A DNA stretch of 37,954 nt from Sutterella sp. (lineage in GTDB: Bacteria; Pseudomonadota; Gammaproteobacteria; Burkholderiales; Burkholderiaceae_F), in NCBI RefSeq assembly GCF_030539355.1, contig NZ_JAUNSF010000017.1:1-37954 (forward strand), read 5' to 3'. Under the pieces are notes generated by a model. The model was not told the DNA's origin, ran no database searches, and worked only from the letters and a program-made list of their open reading frames with translations. Position 1 is the first letter of the stretch. Each line of letters starts with the position of its first letter. The translations under genes were made by a program, and so were the position numbers. Below, in pieces: positions 1 through 8,002 of the stretch.

Positions 1-306
1 GGATAATTTCCAGTATTTCTTTGATTTAAGATTGAAATTTCCAAAAATTTCTTTAAAAATTGAGCTGATATCTATAATTCTGATGCTGATAGATTCATTA
101 TTTGCTTGTTCTAATAATGAATTTTTATCCCATTCGTTAATATCTGATGCGAGAATTATTAAATCTAAGTGTTGATTTTTATTATTCTCTATTATTGATT
201 GAATGGTTACGGATGCAAATTTTAAATAATTTCCGTCGCATGTTAGAACGACAGAGTTTTTAATCTCAGGAAAGGCGGGGGATATGCTTTTTAGTGATTG
301 ATCCAT
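1..306 (-). CDS. Family 8 glycosyltransferase, N-terminal part (runs off the window)
   Basis: The minus strand is open from an ATG at 306 to the window edge, giving 102 residues with no stop. The start VVLTCDGNYLKFASVTIQSI followed by a charged stretch and DLIILASDI resembles the nucleotide-sugar binding N-terminus of GT8 (LgtC/RfaJ-like) enzymes, which transfer hexoses from UDP-sugars, usually onto lipopolysaccharide or surface glycans. The metal-binding DxD motif would lie beyond the edge and cannot be checked. An AAGGAA ribosome binding site sits about 4 bases before the ATG. The gene starts only 22 bases after the spoT stop on the same strand, so it may be read from spoT transcripts. Base composition is strikingly AT-rich (codons such as AAT, AAA, ATA, TTA dominate) against a GC-rich neighbourhood, suggesting recent acquisition. 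The family call is from sequence impression only. Confidence 0.72.
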   Translation of the reverse strand, partial: MDQSLKSISPAFPEIKNSVVLTCDGNYLKFASVTIQSIIENNKNQHLDLIILASDINEWDKNSLLEQANNESISIRIIDISSIFKEIFGNFNLKSKKYWKLS

Positions 307-328
307 ATCATTCCTTAAGATTGCTCAA

Positions 329-2692
329 TTAAACAGAGATTTTCCGCTTTGTAGAGGTACCCTCTTCAAAGACACGTTTCACCTTGAGCACAACATCGTT
401 CTGGCGGATGGTGCGGGTGACGTGAATCAAGTGATTGCGGTCACGCACGAGCACGGTGACGTGGACGATGTGCTCCTTGCCCGGTTCCTCAAGCGTGACG
501 CCGGTGATGCTCGAGTTGGCCTCGGCGACGGCGGTGGCAACCGTGGCCAGACCGGCGTGGGCTTCCTTGACACGGACTTCGAGCGGCACGGCGAAGTGCG
601 CGCCCGCCTTCGTCTGGCCCCACTCAAGATGCATCCAGCGCTTGGGATCGGCCTGCTTGCCGCGGATGGCATGCGGGCAGTCCTCACGGTGAACGGTCAG
701 ACCGATGCCAGGACGGTTGTAGCCGGTGATGTCATCACCCGGGATCGGGTGGCAGCAGACGGCGAGATGCTGAGCGACACCTTCGTTGCCGTTGATCATG
801 ACCGGAGGCAGATCCTCGTCGGAGGATTCGATGTTCTCCTCGCGGAGCATCGTACGCAGGCGGGTGAGCACGGCTGCAGGCAGCGCACGGCCGAGACCGA
901 TCTGGGCGTAGAGCGCGGCGAGATTCTCCGCGCCGAATTCCTTGGCGAGCTTCTGCTCAATCGTGTTCGGAATCGTGACGAGGTCGATCTTCTGTTCGGA
1001 AGCAAGCGACTCAAGCGCGAGACGGCCCATTTCGGTGAGTTCGTCAAGCTGGCAGCTGCGCAGATACTGGCGGATTTCTGCGCGGGCGCGGCCCGAATGG
1101 ACCGCTGCGAGCCACTGCGGGCTCGGATGGGCGTTCTTCGCGGTAATGACCTGCACGAGGTCGCCGTTCCTGAGCGTGACGTTGAGGGGCTTCGGCTCGC
1201 CGTTGATGCGTACGCTCTCGGTGTGGTTGCCGACGTCCGTGTGGATTTCGTAGGCGAAGTCGATCGCCGTGGAGCCCTTCGGCAACGGGATGATCTTGCC
1301 CTTCGGCGTGAAGACGTAGATCTGGCTCGGGAAGAGGTCGACCTTGATGTTCTCGAGGAACTCCTTGCTGTCCGAGGTCGTGCGCTGGATCTCAAGCAGG
1401 TTCTGTAGCCAGGCGGCGGTGCGGGACTGGAGGTCGCTCGTGTCGTCGCTCGAGGCGTAGAGCCAGTGCACCAGGATGCCGTCCTCGTCTATTCGGTGCA
1501 TTTCCTCGGTGCGGAGCTGGAACTCGACCGGCGTGCCGTCCGGGCCGATCACCGTCGTGTGGATGCTCTGGTAGCCGTTCGACTTCGGGATCGCGATGAA
1601 GTCCTTGAAGCGGGAGTTCACCGGCTTCCAGCGCTTGTGAAGGGCACCGAGCGCAAGGTAACAGTCATCGCGCGTTCGCACCACGATGCGGAAGCCGTAG
1701 ATGTCGAGCGCGTCCGAGAAGGACTGGTGCTTCTCGCGCATCTTGTTGTAAATGCCGTAGATCGTGCGGTCGCGGCCGAGGATTCGACAGGGAATGCCCG
1801 CCTGCGAGAGCACCGTCTTGGAGTCGTTGAGCATCTTCTCAAGGAACTCACGGCGGTTCTGGCGGGTCTTCAGGACGTTTTCGTAGAGGACGCGGTAACG
1901 GAACGGATAGCGGTTGGCGAAGGATAGTTCCTGCAGCTCGCGGAACACATTGTTCAGACCAAGTCGGTGAGCGATCGGCACGTAAATGTCGAGCGTCTCG
2001 CGTGCGATGCGGGCGCGCTTTTCGGGGCGCATGGCGCCGAGCGTGCGCATGTTGTGCACGCGGTCGGCGAGCTTCACGAGAATCACGCGCACGTCGCGCG
2101 ACATGGCAAGCAGCATCTTGCGGAAGCTCTCGGCCTGAGCGATTTCGTTCGAGGAGAACTTGAGCTTGTCGAGCTTGGAGACTCCGTCCACGAGATCCGC
2201 GACGTCAAGGCCGAACTTCTCGGCCATCTCACGCTTGCTCGTCGCGGTGTCCTCTAGCACGTCATGCATGAGGCCCGCCTGAACGGTCTCGGCATCCATG
2301 CGCCAGGAGGCGAGGATGGAGGCGACGGCGATCGGATGCGTGATGTAGGGCTCGCCCGATTTTCGGAACTGGCCGAGGTGAGCGTCGTCGGCGTAACGGT
2401 AGGCCGAGCGGATTTTCTCGACCTCGTTCGGTGTGAGGTAGAGCTTGCAGGTGTCGACGAGCGCCTGGGCGGTCACGACGCCGATGGGCGCCTTGGGCGT
2501 GAAGAGCGGAAGATCCGCGTCAGGGAGTTTCGCGGGAATGACAGGGGCGGGAAGCGGCGCACGGCGGGCGGCATGCTTCGTGAACCCGAAGGGCGAGATG
2601 GGTTTCCTCGGAGGCGTGGGGAGAGGTGTGGAGCCTTCCTCTGCCGTTGCGTACATATCGTCCGGGAAGGACGGAGCGGAATCGAGGGCCAT
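329..2692 (-). CDS. spoT: Bifunctional (p)ppGpp synthetase/hydrolase SpoT
   Basis: This enzyme makes and degrades the alarmone (p)ppGpp and so drives the stringent response in the cytoplasm. Of 787 residues, about 1-80 are a proline-rich, poorly conserved leader. The HD hydrolase domain follows, with the HDVLED motif at 143-148. The synthetase domain has RFKD at 361-364 and GYQSIHTT just after it. A TGS domain starts near 455 (QIYVFTPKGKIIPLPKGST) and a C-terminal ACT domain spans about 710-780. RFKD, rather than the EFDD-type motif of RelA, together with the intact HD motif, marks the two-function SpoT type. The start is an ATG with AAGGAA upstream. It lies 249 bases downstream of rpoZ, with a terminator between, and it precedes the GT8 gene. 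The rpoZ-spoT order is common in proteobacteria. Confidence 0.97.
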   Translation of the reverse strand: MALDSAPSFPDDMYATAEEGSTPLPTPPRKPISPFGFTKHAARRAPLPAPVIPAKLPDADLPLFTPKAPIGVVTAQALVDTCKLYLTPNEVEKIRSAYRYADDAHLGQFRKSGEPYITHPIAVASILASWRMDAETVQAGLMHDVLEDTATSKREMAEKFGLDVADLVDGVSKLDKLKFSSNEIAQAESFRKMLLAMSRDVRVILVKLADRVHNMRTLGAMRPEKRARIARETLDIYVPIAHRLGLNNVFRELQELSFANRYPFRYRVLYENVLKTRQNRREFLEKMLNDSKTVLSQAGIPCRILGRDRTIYGIYNKMREKHQSFSDALDIYGFRIVVRTRDDCYLALGALHKRWKPVNSRFKDFIAIPKSNGYQSIHTTVIGPDGTPVEFQLRTEEMHRIDEDGILVHWLYASSDDTSDLQSRTAAWLQNLLEIQRTTSDSKEFLENIKVDLFPSQIYVFTPKGKIIPLPKGSTAIDFAYEIHTDVGNHTESVRINGEPKPLNVTLRNGDLVQVITAKNAHPSPQWLAAVHSGRARAEIRQYLRSCQLDELTEMGRLALESLASEQKIDLVTIPNTIEQKLAKEFGAENLAALYAQIGLGRALPAAVLTRLRTMLREENIESSDEDLPPVMINGNEGVAQHLAVCCHPIPGDDITGYNRPGIGLTVHREDCPHAIRGKQADPKRWMHLEWGQTKAGAHFAVPLEVRVKEAHAGLATVATAVAEANSSITGVTLEEPGKEHIVHVTVLVRDRNHLIHVTRTIRQNDVVLKVKRVFEEGTSTKRKISV

Positions 2693-2852
2693 GGTGCGTT
2701 CCTTCTAGTTCTCAGGTTGGATTCGCTCTGCAGATCTCTTCGGGGTGGAAAAATCGCAGATACCAGCCTGCCGCATTGGGTGTCCTCCCGCAGGTTCCTT
2801 GGAGGCCGGATGATGAGTTCCGGCCTTGCGCCCGCGGTGAGGGAAAAGATTG

Positions 2853-2910
2853 TTCTAAAGAAAACGGCCGGCGCTCGCATCCATGGGTATGGATGAGGCG
2901 GCCCGGCCGT
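2853..2910 (-). terminator. Rho-independent terminator after rpoZ
   Basis: Read on the minus strand, an outer stem ACGGCCGG/CCGGCCGT (2903-2910 with 2864-2871) encloses an inner hairpin CATCCAT/ATGGATG and is followed by TTTTCTTT. It lies just past the rpoZ stop, so it should separate rpoZ from spoT. A second stem-loop without a T tract (AGGCCGG/CCGGCCT, 2803-2826) lies further into the spoT leader. Confidence 0.8.
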
Positions 2911-2941
2911 CAGTCATGCTTTGAAGCGTGAGTGTGATGTA

Positions 2942-3142
2942 TCACTGAACATGCTTGAGCATATCCGTGCCGACGAGACCGTCCGCGATCTCGCGCAGGG
3001 CGATCACGGCGGGCTTGTCCTTGGCATCAATCTTCGGGGCATAGCCCTGGGAGAGCTGACGCGCACGGTAGGCCGCGGCCAGAACCATCTGGAAGCGGTT
3101 GGGGATCTTCTTCAGGCAGTCTTCAACAGTGATGCGTGCCAT
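2942..3142 (-). CDS. rpoZ: DNA-directed RNA polymerase omega subunit
   Basis: Omega is the small RNA polymerase subunit that helps assemble beta-prime and forms part of a ppGpp site in proteobacteria. The 66-residue product begins [20 protein letters not shown] and continues through [11 protein letters not shown], the conserved omega core; the length matches the short betaproteobacterial form (E. coli has about 91). It sits 59 bases after gmk and upstream of spoT, a conserved arrangement that pairs a ppGpp target subunit with the ppGpp enzyme. The start is the only reasonable ATG; the ribosome binding site before it is weak (GCAAGA). Confidence 0.97.
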   Translation of the reverse strand: MARITVEDCLKKIPNRFQMVLAAAYRARQLSQGYAPKIDAKDKPAVIALREIADGLVGTDMLKHVQ

Positions 3143-3164
3143 TTTGTCTTGCGAATGTGATGAA

Positions 3165-3189
3165 AGGAAAATAAAGGCCCTTCGGGCCA
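3165..3189 (-). terminator. Possible weak terminator between gmk and rpoZ
   Basis: On the minus strand GGCCC-GAA-GGGCC is followed by TTTATTTT, just past the gmk stop. The stem is only five pairs, so it may only partly terminate and allow read-through into rpoZ. Confidence 0.45.
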
Positions 3190-3201
3190 GCGATGCCGGA
3201 C

Positions 3202-3852
3202 TCAGACCGGAACTCCGAGGTTCGCGAACTGATCGTGATGGCGGATGGCCTGCTGAGCGAAACAGAGGCGGCTCGCCGTCACAATGGCCTCAAGCTGGCT
3301 GAGGGCCGTGTCGAAATCTTCGTTGATTATAACGTACTCAAATTCCGGGGCATGCGCAATCTCAGCACCCGCGCCCATCAGACGGCGGGTGATCGTCTGT
3401 GGGGAATCGGTGCCGCGGTGGCGGAGACGCCACTCGAGCGCCTCAATGGAAGGGGGCAGGATGAAGATGCCGACGGTGCCCGAGAACTTCGAGCGGACCT
3501 GACGGGCGCCCTGCCAGTCGATCTCAAGGAGCACGTCGTTTCCCTGGGCCATCTGCGCCTCGATCCAGGTGCGGTTCGTGCCGTAGTAGTTGCCGTGCAC
3601 GAGCGCGGTCTCGAGGAACTCGCCGCGGTTCTTCATCTCGAGAAACATCGTCTCGGTGATGAAGTGGTACTCACGGCCGTTCTGCTCGCCCGGGCGCGGC
3701 TCACGGGTAGTCGACGAGATCGAGAGCTTGATCGTGGGCTGGCGCTTCAGAAGCGCGTTCACGAGCGAGGACTTGCCGGCGCCCGACGGGGCGGTGACAA
3801 GGAAAAGGCGACCGGCGTGCTTAGGGGCGGCGGAGGTTTCGATTTCAGTCAT
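3202..3852 (-). CDS. gmk: Guanylate kinase
   Basis: Guanylate kinase phosphorylates GMP/dGMP to GDP/dGDP with ATP, supplying GTP and the precursors of ppGpp. The 216-residue protein has the P-loop [10 protein letters not shown] near residue 20, the GMP-binding segment [18 protein letters not shown], and the lid region RLRHRGTDS. Length matches the family (about 207 in E. coli). An AAGGAC site lies a few bases before the ATG. It starts 11 bases after the yicC stop and is followed by rpoZ, the usual yicC-gmk-rpoZ run in Burkholderiales. Confidence 0.97.
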   Translation of the reverse strand: MTEIETSAAPKHAGRLFLVTAPSGAGKSSLVNALLKRQPTIKLSISSTTREPRPGEQNGREYHFITETMFLEMKNRGEFLETALVHGNYYGTNRTWIEAQMAQGNDVLLEIDWQGARQVRSKFSGTVGIFILPPSIEALEWRLRHRGTDSPQTITRRLMGAGAEIAHAPEFEYVIINEDFDTALSQLEAIVTASRLCFAQQAIRHHDQFANLGVPV

Positions 3853-3863
3853 GACAAGTCCTT

Positions 3864-4766
3864 TTACTCGAGATTCTGGATCTGCTCGCGCATCTGATCG
3901 ATCGTGATCTTGAGCGCAAGCGAGGCGTTGGTCATCTCAATCGCGGCGGCCTTGGAGCCGAGGGTGTTGGCCTCGCGGTTCATCTCCTGGGCCATGAAGT
4001 CAAGCTTGCGGCCGACGGCCCCGCCCGACTTGAGCAGACGGCGGACTTCGCCGAGGTGCGTTTCGAGGCGGTTCATCTCCTCGTCGACGTCCATCTTGAT
4101 CGCATAGAGCGTGACCTCCTGACGGATGCGGTCGGCCACTTCCTCCTTGGTGAGGGTGCTCTTTTCGGCCAGGGCACTGGTGAGGGCGTTCCCGAGTCGC
4201 TCGGAAAGACGAGCCTCAAGCTGGGCGATGATCTGGGGCATCGCTGCGCGGACCTCTTTCACCACCTCGGACATTTTGTCGCAGTACCCGAGGAGCACGC
4301 GGGTGAGCGCCTCACCCTCACGGACGCGGGCGGCGACGAACTGATCCAACGTGCGGTCCACGAGCTCGAGAATGGCTGCCTGAAGTTCATCACGGTCCGT
4401 GACGGGGGCCTGGGCAATGCCGGGCATCTCAAGGATCTCGGCGACGGAGAGCTTCCGGGCAAAGGGATCCGCCTCGACGATGGCTTCCTGAAGCGCATGG
4501 AGGCGCTTCAGCGCAGCCGTGTTGACGGAGGCAGGAAGCAACGACTCATCCTCAGCAAGTGACATGCGCAGTTCAACTTTGCCGCGGGTGAGACGCTTCT
4601 GGAGACGCTCACGGATCGCTGGCTCGGCGAAGCGGAGCTTTTCGTCAAGACGGAGCGTCAGATCAAGAAAGCGGGAATTGACCGAGCGGCACTCAACGGT
4701 GACTGACCCGGCGGGGGTCTTTCCGTCGGCGGCTGCATAGCCTGTCATGCTGGCGACTGAAGGCAT
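3864..4766 (-). CDS. yicC: YicC-family endoribonuclease
   Basis: The YicC/YloC family acts on RNA; the E. coli member has been described as an endoribonuclease involved in small-RNA turnover. The protein (300 residues) begins [15 protein letters not shown], the family's typical start, carries the N-terminal YicC domain ([19 protein letters not shown]) and ends with the conserved C-terminal block containing [20 protein letters not shown] chose the ATG at 4766 because it has AGGAG about ten bases upstream and matches the family start; a longer frame to 4823 only adds a non-conserved basic stretch. It is first in the yicC-gmk-rpoZ group and is divergent from rph, across a 201-base gap in which I see no strong promoter. 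Confidence 0.93.
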   Translation of the reverse strand: MPSVASMTGYAAADGKTPAGSVTVECRSVNSRFLDLTLRLDEKLRFAEPAIRERLQKRLTRGKVELRMSLAEDESLLPASVNTAALKRLHALQEAIVEADPFARKLSVAEILEMPGIAQAPVTDRDELQAAILELVDRTLDQFVAARVREGEALTRVLLGYCDKMSEVVKEVRAAMPQIIAQLEARLSERLGNALTSALAEKSTLTKEEVADRIRQEVTLYAIKMDVDEEMNRLETHLGEVRRLLKSGGAVGRKLDFMAQEMNREANTLGSKAAAIEMTNASLALKITIDQMREQIQNLE

Positions 4767-4967
4767 GTAAACGAAACTCCTGGAAACGGAAGTCCTAGAG
4801 CGGCGCTTCGCCGCTCCGTTCATCCGAGGTTGTTCTTGTTGGGCGGCATTTTAGAGCGTCGGCACCAGTGAGCGAGGAGAAGTGATGCGTGAGGCGGCAC
4901 ACAAATGAAGTAGCATCTAGTCCGCATCATCCGTGAGTCCGTATTTCCTCAGGAAAGGTTTTTCGCC

Positions 4968-5717
4968 ATGTCCGATTCCATCAAATCTCATCTTGCCACC
5001 CGTCCTGACGGACGCGTCGCTGAAACGCTCAGGCCGGTGAGCATTCAGCGTCATTACACCAAGTACGCCGAAGGCAGCGTGCTCTACTGCCAGGGCGATA
5101 CGCACGTGCTCTGCACGGCGAGCGTCGTCGCCGGCGTTCCGCCCTTCCTCCGCGGAAAGGGAGAGGGATGGGTCACGGCGGAGTACGGCCTGCTTCCCCG
5201 CTCCACGGGCACGAGAACGGACCGCGAGGCCGCCCGCGGCAAGCAGTCCGGGCGCACGCAGGAGATTCAGCGACTGATCGGCCGCAGCCTTCGCGCGGTG
5301 GTTGATCGGAAGAAGCTTGGCGAATTCACCATTCACCTCGACTGCGACGTGATCCAGGCCGACGGCGGCACGCGCTGCGCGTCCATCACCGGTGCCTGGG
5401 TGGCGCTTCGCGATGCGGTGGACTGGATGCTCGCGAAGGGCCTGATCTCCGAGGATCCGATCCGCGCTCAGGTGAGCGCGGTGTCGGTCGGCATCGGCAA
5501 GAAGGGCCCCGTGCTGGATCTCAACTATGTTGAGGACTCCTCCTGCGAAACGGACATGAACATCGTCATGACGAGCGAAGGAAAGTTCGTGGAGATTCAG
5601 GGCACGGCCGAGGGCGATCCTTTCTCGAGCGCCGAGCTCGCGAGCCTCATTGCGCTCGCGATGAAGGGCAACAACGAACTCGCCGTTCTGCAGCGCAAGG
5701 CCCTTCAGGCAAAGTGA
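4968..5717 (+). CDS. rph: Ribonuclease PH
   Basis: RNase PH is a phosphate-dependent 3'-5' exoribonuclease that trims tRNA 3' ends. The 249-residue product contains the family blocks [20 protein letters not shown] (phosphate and RNA contacts), [11 protein letters not shown], and the C-terminal [13 protein letters not shown]. Length is close to the usual 238-245. An AGGAAAGG site precedes the ATG. It is 42 bases ahead of rdgB in the same direction, and hemW follows; the three probably form one transcript. Confidence 0.97.
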   Translation: MSDSIKSHLATRPDGRVAETLRPVSIQRHYTKYAEGSVLYCQGDTHVLCTASVVAGVPPFLRGKGEGWVTAEYGLLPRSTGTRTDREAARGKQSGRTQEIQRLIGRSLRAVVDRKKLGEFTIHLDCDVIQADGGTRCASITGAWVALRDAVDWMLAKGLISEDPIRAQVSAVSVGIGKKGPVLDLNYVEDSSCETDMNIVMTSEGKFVEIQGTAEGDPFSSAELASLIALAMKGNNELAVLQRKALQAK

Positions 5718-5759
5718 TCTGCAGATCCTCCGTCCAATATTCAAATCTCACACATCACC

Positions 5760-6377
5760 ATGACCGGTTCCAACACCCCCGTGCTCGTCCTCGCCTCCGG
5801 CAACGCCGGCAAGATCCGTGAATTCCAGGCCATGTTTGCGCCCCTCGGCATCCGCATCGCCGGGCAGAAGGAGTTCGGCGTTAAGTCCTGCGACGAGCCC
5901 TTCGGCACTTTCGTGGAGAACTGTCTCGCCAAGGCGAGGAACGCCTCCCGACAGACCGGGCTGCCCGCGCTCGCGGACGATTCCGGGCTCTGCGTCAATG
6001 CCCTGGGCGGCGCGCCGGGAGTCTTCTCCGCGCGTTTCGCGGGTGAGGACGCCGACGACGAGAAGAACAACCTCCTTCTGGTCGAGAAACTTCAGGGTAT
6101 CGAGGACCGCCGCGGACATTACAGCTGCGTGCTCGTCGCAGTCCGCAGCGCCGATGACCCGGAGCCGCTCATTGCCGAGGGCTTCTGGGAAGGCGAGATC
6201 ACGGACGAGCCGCGCGGCAAGGGCGGCTTCGGCTATGACCCGTACTTCCTGCTCCCTGAGTTCGGCCGCACGGCGGCGGAACTCACTGCCGACGAGAAGA
6301 ACGCCGTGAGCCACCGGGGCAAGGCACTCGCCCGCATGGCGGAGCTTCTCACTCACCGCTGGGGCCTCAAGGCGTGA
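5760..6377 (+). CDS. rdgB: dITP/XTP pyrophosphatase (RdgB/HAM1)
   Basis: This house-cleaning enzyme hydrolyses dITP, ITP and XTP to monophosphates, preventing incorporation of deaminated purines. The 205-residue protein shows the family motifs in order: LASGNAGKIREF near the start, FVENCLAKA, ADDSGL, KGGFGYDPYF and SHRGKAL. Length is typical (about 197). The start ATG has only a weak upstream purine tract. Its stop overlaps the hemW start by four bases (GTGA), so the two genes are translationally coupled. Confidence 0.96.
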   Translation: MTGSNTPVLVLASGNAGKIREFQAMFAPLGIRIAGQKEFGVKSCDEPFGTFVENCLAKARNASRQTGLPALADDSGLCVNALGGAPGVFSARFAGEDADDEKNNLLLVEKLQGIEDRRGHYSCVLVAVRSADDPEPLIAEGFWEGEITDEPRGKGGFGYDPYFLLPEFGRTAAELTADEKNAVSHRGKALARMAELLTHRWGLKA

Positions 6378-7585
6378 CCGACGCGATCCTGGCCGCCCGA
6401 CCCGATCCGGCGGTCATCCCGCTTTCCATCTATCTGCACTGGCCGTGGTGCGTCCGCAAGTGCCCCTACTGCGACTTCAACTCGCATGGTGCACCAAAGA
6501 ATCTCCTGGAGCTTGAGTCGGTCTACGTGGACGCGCTCCTCGCGGATCTTGAAGGCTGGCGGCCGTATCTTGAGGGGATGCCTCAGCGTGAGATCCTCTC
6601 CATATTCATCGGGGGCGGCACGCCGAGCCTGATGACGCCGGAAGAACTTGGGCGCCTGTTGCAGGGAATCGCGGAGCGTTTCCCGCTTGCGAAGGACTGC
6701 GAAATCACGATGGAGGCCAATCCCGGGACCGTGGAGGCTGGCAAGTTCGCCCGTTTTCGCGACGCCGGAGTCAACCGTCTATCCATCGGTGTGCAGAGCT
6801 TCTCCGACGAGCGCCTGCGGAAGCTCGGGCGCATCCACAGTGCGCAGGAAGTCCGGGCAGCGATCCGGGAAGCGGCGGAGGTCTTTGACAACTTCAATCT
6901 TGACCTCATGTATGCGCTTCCCGGCGAGACGATGGAGAGCCTGCGCGAGGAACTTGACGAGGCCGTGGCGAGCGGCGCGACGCACCTCTCCTGCTACCAG
7001 CTCACGATCGAGCCCGGCACGGTCTTCGAAAAGCGCTGTCCGGATGATCTGCCCGACGCGGACATGACCGCGGAGATGGGAGACGTGGTCGAGGCGCGGC
7101 TCGCCGAGGCGAGCTACCGCCGCTATGAGGTCTCGGGCTATGCACAGGAAGGGCGGCGGTGCCGCCACAACCTAAACTACTGGACATTCGGCGACTATCT
7201 CGCCGCGGGCGCCGGCGCGCACGGGAAACTGACGACCCGGGAGGGCGTTCGTCGTGAAGCGCGCGCTGCCTCTCCCCGTGTCTATCTTGATGCTTATCAG
7301 TCCGGGGCCATGGCAAATGTCCGCGGGGATGACCGTTCCTGGATCGAGTCCTGCGAAGTGTCGGCCGAGGACTTGCCCTTCGAGTTCATGCTCAATGCGC
7401 TCAGACTGCTCGACGGCGTTCCAGCCGGACTCTTCACTGAGCGAACGGGGCTGCCGCTCTCCCTGATTGAACCTGTGCTCGCTGATCTCCGTTCCAGAGG
7501 GTTGCTCGTGCCTGATGAACGGAGGCTCGCCGTCTCCCGCCGGGGGCTCGACTTTCTCTCCGACGTGCAGGAAGCCTTCCTCTGA
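6374..7585 (+). CDS. hemW: Radical SAM protein HemW (heme chaperone)
   Basis: HemW resembles the oxygen-independent coproporphyrinogen oxidase HemN, but characterised members bind heme and deliver it to client proteins. The 403-residue protein carries the radical SAM cluster motif C26-x3-C30-x2-C33 in HWPWCVRKCPYCDFNSH, followed by FIGGGTPSL, EANPGT and GVQSFSD. Family length is about 378-400. Translation begins at GTG 6374, overlapping the rdgB stop. Homologs are often misnamed hemN; the CxxxCxxCxF form with the following NSH fits HemW. Confidence 0.95.
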   Translation: MTDAILAARPDPAVIPLSIYLHWPWCVRKCPYCDFNSHGAPKNLLELESVYVDALLADLEGWRPYLEGMPQREILSIFIGGGTPSLMTPEELGRLLQGIAERFPLAKDCEITMEANPGTVEAGKFARFRDAGVNRLSIGVQSFSDERLRKLGRIHSAQEVRAAIREAAEVFDNFNLDLMYALPGETMESLREELDEAVASGATHLSCYQLTIEPGTVFEKRCPDDLPDADMTAEMGDVVEARLAEASYRRYEVSGYAQEGRRCRHNLNYWTFGDYLAAGAGAHGKLTTREGVRREARAASPRVYLDAYQSGAMANVRGDDRSWIESCEVSAEDLPFEFMLNALRLLDGVPAGLFTERTGLPLSLIEPVLADLRSRGLLVPDERRLAVSRRGLDFLSDVQEAFL

Positions 7586-7613
7586 CGAGGACATACCGGG
7601 CGCATCAAATTTG

Positions 7614-7652
7614 TGCGCACGCTATACGTGCGCTACGCTCAAAAATGGTGCA
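7614..7652 (+). promoter_or_regulatory. Two NtrC-type binding sites upstream of glnA
   Basis: Site 1 (7615-7633) is a perfect inverted repeat, GCGCACG-CTATA-CGTGCGC, containing the NtrC core GCAC-N7-GTGC. Site 2 (7636-7652), CGCTCAAAAATGGTGCA, differs from the enteric site TGCACTAAAATGGTGCA at four of 17 positions by eye. Their centres are 20 bases apart, about two helical turns. They lie about 230-250 bases before the sigma-54 promoter, an enhancer-like distance, and ntrC itself is in the operon they would control. Confidence 0.7.
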
Positions 7653-7802
7653 CAACAAGGCATAATTCACCAGACCGTACCCGGGGGATGCGCCAGGAAG
7701 GGGCTCTCTCATCCGAAATCGGCACCTTAACTGTTCATGGGGTGACGGATTCGCGTGATGAGAACGCTTTGTTTTCAGAGGTGAGTGCAGCTTGAGAGCC
7801 TT

Positions 7803-7854
7803 GTGCACGCCTCAGGCCCGATCCGTGTGCACAGCGGAGATGCGGGTGGTGCAC
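7803..7854. repeat. Three spaced GTGCAC palindromes before the glnA promoter
   Basis: GTGCAC occurs at 7803-7808, 7827-7832 and 7849-7854, roughly 22-24 bases apart, and again inside the second NtrC site (7648-7653). They may be extra NtrC half-sites or sites of another regulator; none shows the full GCAC-N7-GTGC spacing. Confidence 0.45.
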
Positions 7855-7872
7855 CTCGCGCCGAAGAACAAT

Positions 7873-7888
7873 TGGCACGCGCTTTGCT
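7873..7888 (+). promoter_or_regulatory. Sigma-54 (-24/-12) promoter of glnA
   Basis: TGGCAC-GCGCT-TTGCT matches the sigma-54 consensus TGGCAC-N5-TTGCW exactly, with the GG and GC elements at correct spacing. Transcription should start near 7900, giving a leader of about 100 bases to the glnA ATG at 8003. With the NtrC sites upstream this is the expected nitrogen-limitation promoter. Confidence 0.88.
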
Positions 7889-7963
7889 CCCCTGAAGGTA
7901 CACGCGCACCGGGCGAATCATCCTCCCTCGAACGGTGTGTGGAATCAACCCAGTCAAAAAACG

Positions 7964-7990
7964 CGGCACGCACCCTGCGGCCGTTTTCTT
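7964..7990 (+). terminator. Terminator-like hairpin in the glnA leader
   Basis: CGGC-A-CGC / GCG-GCCG (7964-7971 with 7977-7983) forms a GC-rich hairpin followed by TTTTCTT and then directly by the AGGAGA ribosome binding site (7991-7996). It lies downstream of the sigma-54 start, so glnA transcripts must pass it. It may end read-through from hemW, attenuate glnA, or shape its 5' end. Confidence 0.55.
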
Positions 7991-8002
7991 AGGAGAAGAG
8001 GT

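Noticed and set aside
422-1408. Long open frame on the plus strand opposite spoT
   Set aside because: Antisense shadow of a GC-rich gene; composition is arginine/valine/aspartate-rich with no domain, and spoT is unmistakable on the other strand.
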